Of a stretch of 64,000 nucleotides of DNA, positions 45,931-57,880 are shown piece after piece. The position numbers and the translations under genes are program-made. The stretch lies in NCBI GenBank assembly GCA_963575645.1, contig OY754476.1, forward strand, positions 744,001 through 808,000, in the 5' to 3' direction. The stretch's first letter is position 1; each line of letters opens with the position of its first letter. The stretch is from Xanthostigma xanthostigma (taxonomy: Eukaryota; Arthropoda; Insecta; Raphidioptera; Raphidiidae). The notes under the pieces are model-generated. The model was given only the letters and a program-made list of their open reading frames with translations, searched no databases and was not told where the DNA came from.

Positions 45931-46940
45931 GAACCGTGTTGATTCATCGTTTAGTTTATGAAAAATGCGTAATTTATCGTTTAAAAATTAAATTAATTAC
46001 CTACTTTATAAATAAAATTATCTCATAATAAGAAATGAATAGTATAAATATTGTTTTGTTACTTTTTCAACTGTCTCAAAAATAGGGACCTGTATCATGA
46101 GACACCGGGGTCATACATCTTTAGATTGTCTCAGAAATAAGGTCGTAGAGCTTGATTTTTAAAATGCTTATTATCGACTATTTTTAACTATTTATTAAAA
46201 ACAAGAAATATTGATATAATAATCATGAAATAAGTGTATAATACAATAAAAATGATATTTTCTATTGAAATACAATATATTAATTTATTACTGTTAGTCA
46301 CATAAACTGGTAAGAACCCGACTGCACAAATATTACACCACAAGGGCCGAAAGTTTGATATTTTTGCCCTGCGCGCCATGATTCCTGAGGTCCTAAGTCA
46401 GTGTGGTGTATACTATTTTTCTTCAGACTTCGGTCCTAAGACGTACGCTTATTAAATCCATTAATTAATTAATTACTTATTAATTACATAAAAACACAGA
46501 TAAATTCCAAACAAGCAGCTTTGAGGTTATACGTAAAAACACGAATGACAGCTGGTCGCGACTATTAGCTAAAATGTAAAATGGAAACGACATCTAAACA
46601 GTAGTTAATTGGTTGTTTTTGCTTTACAACCGCCCAAATGTACGGACTTCCCGCGCTGGTGCGCGTAATCATACTAAGAAGTAAATGTTAGACTTTGTTC
46701 CGAAAGTATGCGCTTTCGATCGAGGTATGAAGAAAATGAAATTAATAACTATAAAGAAGAAACCAAGTCGGAAAGTCTCAACACGCGACAGGTCGGAGAA
46801 ATAGACGGCATACAGTACAGATCGGGTAGTCCATCTGAGCTCATTGTCTATGTATGGGAACAACAGTTTTCCAACGGCACAGCGGGAAAAATCTTCGAGA
46901 TTCGATTCCCGTGATGGACGAACTATTTACATGCCTACAA
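45931..46940. other. No gene recognised
   Basis: TGTCTCA occurs at 46074 and again at 46129 beside short similar sequence, perhaps old transposon ends. Otherwise spacer; 46600-46940 is less AT-rich with short overlapping frames and no family signature. Confidence 0.4.
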
Positions 46941-46998
46941 GTTTGTACGGAACCCTCGGTGCACGAGTCCGATTCGCACCTGGCCGGTTTTTTATCTC
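46941..46998 (+). repeat. Conserved terminus of a dispersed insect repeat
   Basis: TACGGAACCCTCGGTGCACG, then GTCCGATTCGCACCTGGCCGG followed by T's, is a block I remember as frequent in lepidopteran and other insect genomes at the end of short interspersed repeats. The upstream limit of the repeat cannot be placed. Confidence 0.35.
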
Positions 46999-48479
46999 AA
47001 TCACGTTTATTTATGTTAAAATTCGCAAAAAATTATAAATCTCTATTATCGATAGTATAGCGTAAGTATAACATTCCAACAATCGGTATCATTTAAATGT
47101 GTCTTAGAATTCTAAGTGTCAACCCTTATTCTTCCGTAGTAGTTACCCAACCAGTGGGTAAAGTAAAGCATCAACTGGCAAAACGGTGAATGGCACAAGC
47201 TGTGCACAGGGTTGGAATTAGTTTCGAAATTATATCGAAGCAATTAGTTTTTTTTTATAATTTTAATTGCAAAGTTCCGCACTCAGTGAATATAATTCAG
47301 ATGAGAAAATAATGATGCAATTTACAAATTAATTTAAAATAGCAAAAAAACATTACCCTATAATGGCATTGCATTGGCTTTTATGAATTTAGTAGCATCA
47401 CTCTGTAGTCTGTTGGCAAAATAATCAATGCGAGCCTTCAAAAAGAAATAATTTCTATAAAATTTGGGAGTCCTAGTCAATGGTAGATAATCATTTTTCA
47501 AGAGATCATATTTTTTTATACTTTCAACTTAGTTATAAAAAAGTAATGGAATAATCATTATAACAATATACTTATCTAGTAATTTAGCTATTTCACATTT
47601 CATTTCATCATAATTTCAATTTTTTAATATTTTTGGACTTTGCATTTATGTGTATATAGCAATTATTTTCTTAAAATTTTGTTTTTTACCAAGTTATTGG
47701 ATGTTTTTAAAAATTAAATAAAATTACATTATGTATTACTTACAAATTATGAAACAAAAAATCAATTCATTTTATCAAAATCTCTGATTTTGATTGTTTG
47801 ACATACATTTCTTGCACAATTCTTGCAAGTAAAAAAATGTTCTTGTCAGAAATTTTGATATTATTCGATATAATAAATGTATACTATACCTTTTACAATT
47901 TATTTTCGTTGATCTGAATTCATATTACGGTCCTGAACGTCTCTACAATAACAATGGCGTACAGGCAACAATACACCTACACATCTTCCTTTCTCTGTTC
48001 ATCCAACTAACTACAGAGCAGTTGGAATTCTCGTAGGAGCTACAAAGTTTTCGTTCAGGGAGAAGTTGCATTCAGGCCCGGCATTTTATCAACACTAAAT
48101 ATTGCGTAGTGGCGCAAATAAACGCTCCAGTGTAATCCCAAATCATGCCATAAATGTTAATCCTTGTACGCTTATCCCCTACCAACTGTACCCAGCTCTA
48201 CCCTACTGAATGTCCATTCACCATACCCACACTCCTATTCAAAAAGGACGAAGTATCTATCCTGTCTTATTTTTATATTTATGAATACCCGATTTTTATA
48301 ACGAGGGTAGATTGTGTAAATTAATATTTTCAGGAAACGTTTTTTTTGTTTAAAGAGATTAAATAAATGAAAATGCAATTGGGAATTAAAAAACAAACAA
48401 ATGATTCTCGGATATTAAAAATATTACATACTATTCCAACACGACGTGTTTATTAAAATTAAATACACATAATATATCA
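46999..48479. other. No gene recognised
   Basis: AT-rich spacer; the block 47930-48240 is GC-richer but lacks an open frame of note. Confidence 0.45.
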
Positions 48480-48610
48480 ATTCTGTATGATACGTCTGCA
48501 ATCTCATATTCGGGAGGCTCTGGGTTCAAATCGGACGTGAGAAATATTTCTCGTCGAAGTTCAATTTCCAATTATTTAATCGATTTGTTATCACTATTTA
48601 AACTCGGATA
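48480..48610 (+). repeat. Degraded tRNA-derived SINE fragment
   Basis: CTCATATTCGGGAGGCTCTG GGTTCAAATCGGACG resembles the anticodon and B-box part of the SINE at 49492-49923 (CTCGCATTCGGGAGG...GGTTCGAATCC). The following sequence does not match the SINE body, so this is a fragment or a related family. Confidence 0.4.
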
Positions 48611-49474
48611 ACAGCTGCAACCGCATCATTAAAAACACAAAAAAAAATATATTATAACATAGTTTATGTAATATGATACTATTTTATAATAATCTTGATG
48701 AAGATATCAAAATAATAAAATCCCGGTGTAGCATGTCAAAAAGCAGTCACTAAAAAATGAAGCGCATTCAAACAAAAAACGAGAATGTATATTGGTATTA
48801 CTATGCAAGCCTCGTATGCATAAAACTCACCCCTGCAGTGAAAAGAAGACAGGCAACTCTGAAGATATTGGCTACTAAAGGGGTAACAGGATAGGGTAAT
48901 GGGGGATAGCGAAGCGGAGACATACAGATTCACCCCCCGGATCGCTCGTTACATAAGCTGTCATCTAATAAACTATGTCTAGGAGTACCTTCTTTCCTTG
49001 AATGAAAAATATATCGGACGTGCTTTGAACTCGGAGCAAATAAAACTAAAGAAGAACCCACAGTTTTACCAGTGAATTTCTAATCTTTGCGTCATAATCT
49101 TAAATAACCAATCATAAACACCGTAGCGAATTTCTGGTGCCTGTATTCTACAACTGATTTTTAAAATATTACCGGTCACTAAAGCGCTAGTACAAAATAT
49201 AAATATTAATTTGGATTCGAGTCTCACGGCAGTGACGTTTGGCTTTCTTCGTAGGATATATCTTGTAAGATTAATGACAACATTGTGGTTTGAAAATCGT
49301 AATTCACTCATGAAAGTCAATTCGAATTGTGGAAAGAAGTTTTATAATTTAAAAATTAGTTGTTTCTGTTCTTATACAACGTTTCTGTTTTAAATTTGAT
49401 ATGCATAGGCATACTTTTTTTTATAATACTGGACGTGAAGAAATTCCGATACAAAAATGCGAATGATCATATTT
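48611..49474. other. No gene recognised
   Basis: Spacer; 48780-48990 is less AT-rich. Nothing identified. Confidence 0.45.
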
Positions 49475-49491
49475 TTTTTACAGTCATATAT

Positions 49492-49923
49492 CGAGCGAGG
49501 TGGCGTAGCGGTGAGAGCACTAGACTCGCATTCGGGAGGTACCGGGTTCGAATCCCGGTGCGGGCAGATGTGGCTGGGAGTTTTTCCCACTGCCTCTCGC
49601 AGAGAAACGGTAATTCCTGTACCGGCCATCTTGTTGAGGTTTTCCATGATTTCCCTCAACAATTCCAGATAAATATCGAGATGGTTCCATATTCAAGGCC
49701 ATGGCCGATTACCTGTTAAACTCCTATGCTCAAAATTTGCCTACCTTATCCTAATTTCCTAAAAATTCCTTCATTCGCCCATTGCTATTAATTAAGTTGA
49801 AGTTTAAAAGTTGCAGAAAATAACGGGAAGTGTGGTAGAAAAAAATAGTAATGGTGCGAATAGCGTCTGTTATGACATAAAGTCGAGAAACGGACGTTAA
49901 ACGCATTATTATTATTATTGTTA
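49492..49923 (+). mobile_element. tRNA-derived SINE, full copy
   Basis: Flanked by a 17-bp duplication TTTTTACAGTCATATAT (49475-49491, 49924-49940). It begins with a tRNA-like head with A box (TGGCGTAGCGG) and B box (GGTTCGAATCC), anticodon region CTCGCAT. A body follows with GGCTGGGAGTTTTTCCC and CCATCTTGTTGAGG, and the tail is ATT repeats. This is a polymerase III-type SINE mobilised by a LINE. Open frames in it are repeats of the same sequence, not genes. Confidence 0.92.
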
Positions 49924-49940
49924 TTTTTACAGTCATATAT

Positions 49941-51377
49941 TTTGTTGGTATAAAAAGAAGTCGAAACATAACTTAAATTTAAAAAAGAGACTAATACTTT
50001 CAGCAACTGGTCGCAAGGTAATTTTATAAAATCATTTGTCAAAAGAAAAAAATAAATTTTAAAAAATTTGTCTCCGAAACGCGTAGGTATGTGAAGAATT
50101 CAAAATATATAAAAATGAATTGCCTATTTCACAGCTATCCAGGGAAACAAATAACAAGAGACAATGGAATTTTAGTCTCTACAGACACATTCTAAAAGTG
50201 CATAATCTAATTCAATATCTAATATAAGAACCCTACCTAACACAAATGTTACAAATTACACATTCTACAATATATATGTTTTGTTGCATTTTATATCTAT
50301 CCGTGTTAGTCTTTTTCAACAGATGGTTTTTACTACACCTAAGAGACAAATAAAACGTAATAATTATTATAAATCAAAAACCCTACGAACTATTTTTCAG
50401 TACATTAAACAACTTAAATTATAAGGAACTGTTTAACATATTTTGTGTATAATATAAAATGACTACCTCATGAAAATTTACTTTTCAACCCTGAAAAAAA
50501 AATATTCTATAGGAATACATCGCATTTATTCCAAGTTCACTGATGAACAAAAACTTAGTTTCATTCTAAGCATGAAAAAGTTACTAGCTGAGAAACTATG
50601 GTTAATACGTCCCTTTTTGGTTCAGTGTAAATGTGTTTCTTAGATTTCTTCACTTGGCTATTTTCAACAATGCAACTTATTGCGCTATTCTGTACGGTCA
50701 ATGTTAAAATTAACAGAACAGTTAACTTTCTGTCTTGCTTTCTGTGATGTTAAAAAAATTCACAGCACACTTTGACTATACAGAATGTGAAAGAAGTTTT
50801 AATTCGTAGACACCACCAGAAATATATAAAAAATCGGTCAAATACCAACAAAGTCACAATATCTTGTTATCTTATAAAATTATCAACGACGATCGCATAG
50901 TATGTACCATTTTCTCTGTAACTATATACAACAATATTTAAATTTACAGGTAGGTCGTCTGCTAAAGACAAATATAAATTCATAAATCATAAGGCATATA
51001 GCAGGTCATCACAAAACTCATCTATCTGTGTATTTTCTAGTCATCAAGGTAAAGTGACTTATGACAAAACTTTTACGATTTTATTCTGGTGTTTCTTAAA
51101 GATTTCTTTTCAGCAAAAACAGTATCAAGGCTATCCGAGGAAAAAAAACAATAACCCCCGAACTATCGCTTTTTTCTCTGTAAACAAGGGTCTCATTTTT
51201 TACGGTTAGCATATTTTTTTTTATTAACACACAAATACAACGAAAAAAGGTGCATCGACCATGCGATCATTAGCACTGTTAACAAATTACATCTGATTTG
51301 GCGTATAAAGGTAATTACAATTCGTTAGCATATTAATACTAAGATTAGTAGAAGTTTTGTTCCAAAATTTGTAATTT
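49941..51377. other. No gene recognised
   Basis: AT-rich spacer; nothing identified. Confidence 0.5.
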
Positions 51378-51503
51378 GTATTGAAGGAGATTTATTTGGT
51401 TGCGGAACATAGAAAAATAAGCTTTACCAAAGTATAATTTTCGAAACGTTGGTAAAGCTTATTTTTCTATGTTCCTCAACCAAATAAATCTCCTTCAATA
51501 CAT
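51378..51503. repeat. Near-perfect 52-bp-stem hairpin
   Basis: GTATTGAAGGAGATTTATTT to ATAAGCTTTACCA is mirrored by TGGTAAAGCTTAT to AAATAAATCTCCTTCAATAC with a single mismatched position. The loop is about 20 bases and includes TTCGAAACGT. It could be a tiny foldback transposon or a source of double-stranded RNA. Confidence 0.9.
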
Positions 51504-51743
51504 ATTTATATACTCTTTCTAATAAGCTTTAAAAAGTTTTAAGTGTTCCAGGGATGGATTTGGAGGAACACTAAAACCCAGACCCCGTTTTGAGTCCCTT
51601 AGGGATTAAATTTAGAAAACTCACTTCTTAGTGGATGATTACGCCCCAAAAGGAAGCCACTTTTCAAGTTTGTAGGCTTTATAGTTTTTGAGATTTGGTG
51701 AATGAGTGAGTCAATCAGTAGGTGGATTTCGCTTATATATAAG

Positions 51744-52528
51744 ACTAGCGGTCCCGTCCGGTTTCACCCGGGTGCAAAAGAACGAATGGGGAAGGAAGGG
51801 ACATGAGTACGCACATTTATCTTAGTTTACCGAGATGAATGTTGGGTCCAAATGTTTTGCAGTTTTCGGCAGTTCCCTGCTTTATTACTAATTATTTTAA
51901 ACTCAAACCTCCATTTTTGATGAAAATATTTTTTTTAAGTAATAATTATTTCTTTTAAATCAATAATTACTGTATAATTAATAAAATATAATTAATATTT
52001 AATTGAAAACACTGTAGGAAAATTATTTTTATATATAGGTACTGTAATAGTTTTCAAATAAGCTATTATTTAGATTTATTTAATTTTAATTAGTTGTAAA
52101 TAAACTTAAATGATAGCCTTAGAAAAAAGCAATGTAGAAAATAAAAAAAAAACATTAAAAACATATTCGTCCAAGGTGGGGCTCGAACCTACGAATCTGA
52201 GATTAAGAGCCGAGCGCGCTACCGACTTAGCTAACCGAGACTCGGTAAGTGCGCCGCTAATATTGGGATATTCTGTTAGGGCATTTCATCTGAATATAAG
52301 TATATGGTGAAAAATGTTGACTAACATTCTGCAACATTTTTCATTGATTTTCCGCTCCTATTAGTCGTAACGTGATATTATATAGCCTATAGCCTTCCTC
52401 GATAAATGGGCTATCCAACAAAAAAAAATGTTTTTCAATTCGAACCAGTAGTTTCTGAGATTAGCGCGTTCAAACAAACAAACAAACAAACAAACAAACA
52501 AATTCTTCTGCTTTATATATTAGTATAG
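51744..52528 (+). mobile_element. Dispersed repeat C with internal tRNA-Lys-like segment, copy 1
   Basis: Starts ACTAGCGGTCCCGTCCGG and TTTCACCCGGGTGCAAAAG, and ends GAGATTAGCGCGTTCAAAC with a run of AAAC and TATATTAGTATAG. A tRNA-like segment lies in the middle on the minus strand. Alignable to 56736-57348 and, internally deleted, to 54511-54865. I know these terminal blocks as widespread in insects but not the proper class; a LINE- or tRNA-mobilised SINE is possible. Confidence 0.7.
52169..52241 (-). tRNA. tRNA-Lys(CUU)-like segment within repeat C
   Basis: Minus strand: GTCTCGG, TTAGCTAAGTCGGTAGCGC (D arm and A box), CTCTTAA (anticodon CUU), GTAGGTTCGAGCCCCAC (T arm and B box), acceptor CTTGGAC. 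It folds with a few mismatches. Because the same position in the sister repeat is also tRNA-like, this is repeat sequence rather than a free-standing tRNA gene. Confidence 0.55.
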
Positions 52529-53042
52529 AAGTATAGATATAGATTAGACAAATAAAATATCATATATAAAAAATCCGACATGAGCTAGTTTTCTTACGAC
52601 CGCAAATATGTCGCTAGGTACAGGACAGAGGTAGAGAGGATCTACCTCTACAGTCGTTGTCATCGTCACACCCTTATGTCCCTTTTTATACACCTATATA
52701 CTTATTCACAGACATCTCCTATCACGTCACAACTCCACCCCCATCATAGTCTGACGGAGGGAACGCTGTGTTGTTTTCTGACTGCCAGAGCCAGTACCAG
52801 TGTCCCCTACGGCATCTGTTCTTTCCCAGCTCGAAGAAAAAAAGAGCCATCTGCAATGTTGCCAAACTTGTTCTATTTCCAAGTACATCTGAACCACTCA
52901 AAAAATTATCTATATTAAGAAATATTTCATGAAAACAAACTCAGAACATAACATTATTAGAGTTTCTTCCTAAAGATCCATTTAGGCACGGAAATTCTAG
53001 CGAATAATTTAATACGATTCTCCCTTTAACCGCTAACAAGCT
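52529..53042. other. No gene recognised
   Basis: Contains a GC-richer stretch at 52610-52880 with an 80-codon plus-strand frame that has no recognisable features. Confidence 0.4.
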
Positions 53043-53311
53043 TATAGTACGCGCCACGAATCTAAAAGGCTCGAAAGTTAGATGCGAATGCGGGCTTGCG
53101 CTTGTACAGTCTATTGAAAAACTACAAACTCGCAACTCAACAAAACTAAATAACAATAGCTTGACAATAGCGTACTCGACTGCACTTTAAAGCAGGACAG
53201 CGACAAAGGCCACAAGCGATCATGGCCAATCACCGACGAGCGCACATTCCGTTCAGGTAGCAGGGAGGTGGTGGGAGTCACAACAGCTCTAAAATGTGCC
53301 TTTGCGACATC
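53043..53311 (-). mobile_element. MITE family B, copy 3, lacking one end
   Basis: Left end TATAGTACGCGCCACGAATC is intact. The alignment to 27997-28323 breaks after GTGCCTTTGCGAC, so the second inverted end is missing. Confidence 0.78.
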
Positions 53312-54510
53312 CATCTTACTGTCTCCATTAAAAAAACGCTAAGTTCTGTTGGATATTATTTACACACGACAAACTTCATTTAGAAAAATCGCGCTGAATC
53401 GATTCCAACCACTCCCACATCTGTATCATTCGTCGTTTAGAAGTTAAGCGTTTTTATTTTTTTCCCAAATAATATACAAAAACGCTCGTATCTCTGAAAC
53501 CAAAAGTGATACATGGTTGCGGATTGTCGGAATCGATTCAGCTTGAATTTTTCTATAAAGTCGGTTGATATATAACGGGCCAAAAAACGCATAGTGTCTT
53601 AAAAAGTTGCAAATTTACAAAACGCAAGAAAACATGAATAAATTTACGATATTTGGTAAAATTTTCAAAGCAGATACGGGTTTTCATACTAGATTTCATT
53701 TATGAAAAAACACACAAAAATCTGTTAGATAAATAAAAATATAACCAAGTCAGTAGCAAAAGTAGTACATGAAAAAATTAGAAGTCGCTAAATCTCATGT
53801 TCGTGGGAGAGAAACTACAAATATGTAATTTTTGTAAATTTCACAAAAAGTGCAAAAACACGTAGGAAATAATTTAAAAACCAATTCTATAAAAAGGAAA
53901 ATACTAAAAATATTCAATACAAAATCTTATAAATATACTTTAGTAATCGATACGAACTAAGCTCTCGTAAGATGAGTAAAATGTTATCACAAGAACTGTT
54001 TAACCAGTGGTGGAGTTGAAACCAGTAGAAAAAAATAAATTTCACAGTCTGTTGTTTAAGCAACACCTGCTTATTATGGTTTCTCGTGAATTTGAAAAAA
54101 ACATTAATTTATTAAAATTAATTGAATACTTCATTTTAATAAAATCGTTGGTGTAATTACACTTGTATGCAAAATTTCAATCGAATCGGAAAACCGAAAA
54201 TCGACTTGCAAGATTTGTAGCAGACAGAACGATATAACAAATCTACAGTAATATATAAAAGCTGAAGAGTTTGTTTATAATATATTTTACATATAATATG
54301 GTATTGCTGTCCGGTGTCTGTATATATAGTAACGGATTACAAAATCTACATACTGTGAGAGTTGTTTTTTTTAATGAAATATACAGACATTAGCTGCATG
54401 AATTCAAATAAATAAAACCGTAACTTAGTCTGTAATTGAACAGTTTTAAAGACTCCTAGAGCGAATTTTCAGTTTCTATCACTTTCTGTTTATATTTTTT
54501 TGTACCTATC
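53312..54510. other. No gene recognised
   Basis: AT-rich spacer. A fragment at 54255-54275 (TATATAAAAGCTGAAGAGTT TG) looks like a scrap of repeat C. Confidence 0.45.
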
Positions 54511-54865
54511 TTCTATCTATACTAATATATAAATAAATCAGACGTTAATCAAAGATTTGACTAATATATAAAGCTCAAGAGTTTGTTTGTTTGTATGGTT
54601 GAACGCGCTAATCTCAGGAACTACTGGTTCGAATTGAAAAAAATGTTTTATTGTTGGATAGTCCATTTATCGAGGAAGACTATAGGCTATAAAGGCGCGG
54701 AGCATCAATGAAAAATATAACTCAAAATGTATCCGTCCGACAAAAACTTTTGAACGGTAACTCCGATCATCATGAAATTTGGACACAACATTCATCTCGG
54801 TAAACTACTCATGTACCCCCATTCGCTCTTTTGCACCCGGGTGAAACCGGGCGGGACCGCTAATT
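54511..54865 (-). mobile_element. Repeat C, copy 3, internally deleted
   Basis: Reads ACTAATATATAAAGCTC... GAACGCGCTAATCTCAGG ... TCGAGGAAGACTATAGGCTA and ends CGGGTGAAACCGGGCGGGAC. The tRNA-like centre found in the other two copies is absent. A 28-bp insertion sits near its terminus. Confidence 0.7.
54532..54559 (+). mobile_element. 28-bp minimal Penelope-like insertion
   Basis: AATAAATCAGACGTTAATCA plus AAGATTTG is flanked by ACTAATATATA at 54521-54531 and 54560-54570. The insert is the extreme tail of the Penelope-like family seen at 1.6, 15.6, 16.1 and 35.7 kb. Confidence 0.65.
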
Positions 54866-55493
54866 AAATATAAAAGCTTTAGAAAAATAACTAAAGTAAG
54901 AAAAAAACTTAGTGTCGTCACTGATATAGACGTATTTAAGATATGCTTTTGTATTATATTTATGTTATATTTCTGGCCGCATACGATCATAATATTATTC
55001 TAGGTTACCCTATCGATAGAATTCAATTTCAGAGAACTGCGCACTGGTGTACATCGATTGAATGGTAGTACTAACGAAATCCTTGTGATCAAAACCTCTG
55101 CTATACTAAAGTTCGACTACATATAGAGGAGGCTTGAAGCACACGGTGTGCAAGATGGGCTTTTTTCTCTTAAATTTACAGTTCGACTGCGAAAAGTTAA
55201 TTGAAAACTTTGAAACTTTGAAATATAAAAAAAAATCTCGATATCGTTAAAAACTCAGAAGTGTTTACATAAATATTAACATTTAAATGAAATTAAAAAA
55301 GAGAAACTAATTTTTATTAATTTAATTTAATTATAAAAGCGTGGGTTGTGACTAGTCAGACGGTTTACAACCTATGCTTTTAAGTTAATGAATCTAAATC
55401 ATTAATTTTTTTTTTGTTTTTTTAGTACATTTCAATAATATAGTTTATCTACAAAAAGTTAAAATTTTGTTATTGTTTTGATTATTTTACGCA
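54866..55493. other. No gene recognised
   Basis: AT-rich spacer; nothing identified. Confidence 0.5.
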
Positions 55494-55509
55494 GTTTGTT
55501 TTTAATATA

Positions 55510-55928
55510 ATAATAATGCGTTTAACGTCCGTTTCTCGACTATGTTATAACAGACGCCATTCGCACCATTACTATTTTTTTCTAGCACACTTCCCGTTAT
55601 TTTCTTCAATTTTTGAACTTCAACTTAATTAATAGCAATGGGCGAATGAAGGAATTTTTAGGAAACTAGGATAATGTAGGCAAATTTTGAACATAGGAGT
55701 TTGACAGGTAATCGGTCATGGCCTTGAATAAGGAACCATCTCGATATTTATCTGGAATTGTTGAGGGAAACCATGGAAAACCTCAACAAGATGGCCGGTA
55801 CAGAAATTATCGTTTCTCTGCGAGAGGCAGTGGGAAAAACTCCCAGCCACATCTGCCCGCGCCGGGATTCGAACCCGGTACCTCCCGAATACGAATCTAG
55901 TGCTCTCACCGCTACGTCACCCCGCTCG
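55510..55928 (-). mobile_element. tRNA-derived SINE, second full copy
   Basis: Full-length counterpart of 49492-49923 in the opposite orientation, flanked by a 16-bp duplication GTTTGTTTTTAATATA (55494-55509, 55929-55944). It shares the head, body and ATT-repeat tail. Confidence 0.92.
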
Positions 55929-55944
55929 GTTTGTTTTTAATATA

Positions 55945-56733
55945 CGAATGATCACTAAAGTGACGTGACATTTGGCAAGTGTCTTGCATTTAACATGCAA
56001 CTCATATTAAAACCAACGTAAAGCACGCAAAAACATAATTATATGTTCGTAAAAGAACTGCAACAGAACAAAAAGCATTGTAGCATCATAAAAGGACTCT
56101 TTTAGAACGCTGCCATCTAAGAAAGCATCATAGGTAGGGACATATTGTTTGAAAATTCTTTATGATGAAAATGTGTTCCACGAGTGTGCTGTTTTAGAGG
56201 CTATGAGATATTAAATCTTTGATAACCATATTAGATGGTCTGCAAATCTTATCAATGAAATCTGTCTGCATTTATTTTTTACAGTCATTTGTTAGCGAAT
56301 CAACTATTTCCTCCATTTCTGTACCGCGGTTTTTTTTTTCTTTTCACCCCACGCTTATTCCATATCCGATCGCAATTTCTAACTACCGTGCCTAAAGAAG
56401 TTCCACTGCAAAAAAAAAAAAGATATTGGAAACAGTTGCGTGAGTTGATCACACGGTATATGCAAATTTACACAATCTAGTTTCAAATGAATACAAACGG
56501 CTTCAAAAGTCAGGGTAGACCATGCGATAGTGAATCTAATATTGGAAACAGCAAACTTCGACCATGAACACACCGTTCAATCTCAGACATACGTTCAAAG
56601 GCCAAAAGAGAGGGGCGATGTATTTTTGTTTCAGGTTACTACCACACAGTGTCCACTAATCCTATTATGTTTGTTTATAAGGAAGTTTTTCATTTTTCAA
56701 TATAGACCCGCAACTGTCGATAGCGTTATTAGA
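55945..56733. other. No gene recognised
   Basis: Spacer with short frames of no recognisable family. Confidence 0.45.
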
Positions 56734-56735
56734 AA

Positions 56736-57348
56736 ACTAGCGGTCCCGTCCGGTTTCACCCGGGTGTAAAAGAACGAATGGGGAAGGGAGGAACATGAGT
56801 ACACACATTCATCTTAGTTTACCGAGATGAATGTTGTGTCTAAATTTCATGATGATCGGAGTTACCGTTCAAAAACTTTTTTCGATAAAAATCAGTATTT
56901 ATACTTTTTTAAACTAATCATTTTTTTTAATTAATTAAAATAAATTTAAATGTAAGCCTTAGAAGAAAGCAATGTAGAAAATAAAAAAAAAAATAAATAA
57001 AAATATTTTTGCCCAACGTGGGGCTCGAATCCACGATCCTGATATTAACAGTCGCATGCTCTACCCATTGAGCCATCCGACGTTGTGTACTCACAACGCT
57101 AATATGAGTATATTTAGTTAGTGCATTTCACCTGAATAGAAGCTTATTTTTGAGATACATTTTGCAACATTTTTCATTAATGCTCCGCTCCTAATGGTCG
57201 TAGCGTGATATTATATAGCCTTTAGCCTTCCTCGATAAATGGGCTATCCAATAATTTTTTTTTTTCAATTTGAACCAGTAGTTTCTGAGATTAGCGCGTT
57301 CAAACAAACAAACTAAACAAACACTTCAGCTTCATATATTTGTATAGA
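56736..57348 (+). mobile_element. Dispersed repeat C, copy 2
   Basis: Same start (ACTAGCGGTCCCGTCCGG) and same end (GAGATTAGCGCGTTCAAAC, AAAC run) as 51744-52528. Keeps the TTTACCGAGATGAATGTTG block and a tRNA-like centre. Confidence 0.72.
57011..57083 (-). tRNA. tRNA-Lys-like body with GUU anticodon, within repeat C
   Basis: Minus strand: GGATGGCTCAATGGGTAGAG, anticodon loop CTGTTAA, then GTGGATTCGAGCCCCACGTT GGGC. The T arm and acceptor are as in tRNA-Lys, but the anticodon position reads GUU (Asn). It occupies the same place as the CUU version in copy 1. Confidence 0.55.
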
Positions 57349-57880
57349 TATATCAAAGTGAAAACATTCTAATAAATGTGCAGTTTGTTTCATTAAAATT
57401 GCGGTGTGTAAACGTGTAGCTAGCTTTAGTTCCAAAAAGCTTGCATCATGGTAAAGCTGCCTGGAATAAACTACGAGCATGCATACTACATTATGTACAT
57501 GTAAAATGTTCATCACGTTTTAAGGAAGTACGAGATGCTATAGTGTTGACGAAGATTGCTTTTTAGCTCCAAGCAACATAATTACGTGACGAACTTAGAA
57601 TGTCTCTGGAAACTATACATACACACAAGCACGCACAAGGCCAAACTAAACAATCTATCCAATTATACCGCACATTCAGATATTGTGTATCCTGGCCCGT
57701 GTCAACAAAGGGCCTAAAAATATTTTACTGTATATACAGGAGAACTACATTCATAATGCAATTTAAAACACTGATTTTGAAAAATCGACTTCAAAAAATA
57801 ATAAAGTAATTTTTCACTTATTTTTATCTCTCCTACCTACATTAAAATAAAAAACGGCGCTTTATTATTCATGTAAAAAA
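57349..57880. other. No gene recognised
   Basis: Spacer; nothing identified. Confidence 0.5.

Noticed and set aside
49360-49719. Cluster of overlapping frames with peptides such as RARWRSGESTRLAFGRYRVRIPV
   Set aside because: These are translations of the SINE tRNA head and body in several frames; the same peptides arise at 55718-55940.
52169-52241. Functional tRNA-Lys gene
   Set aside because: The same tRNA-like unit sits in the same place in a sister repeat with a different anticodon, so it is part of the repeat.
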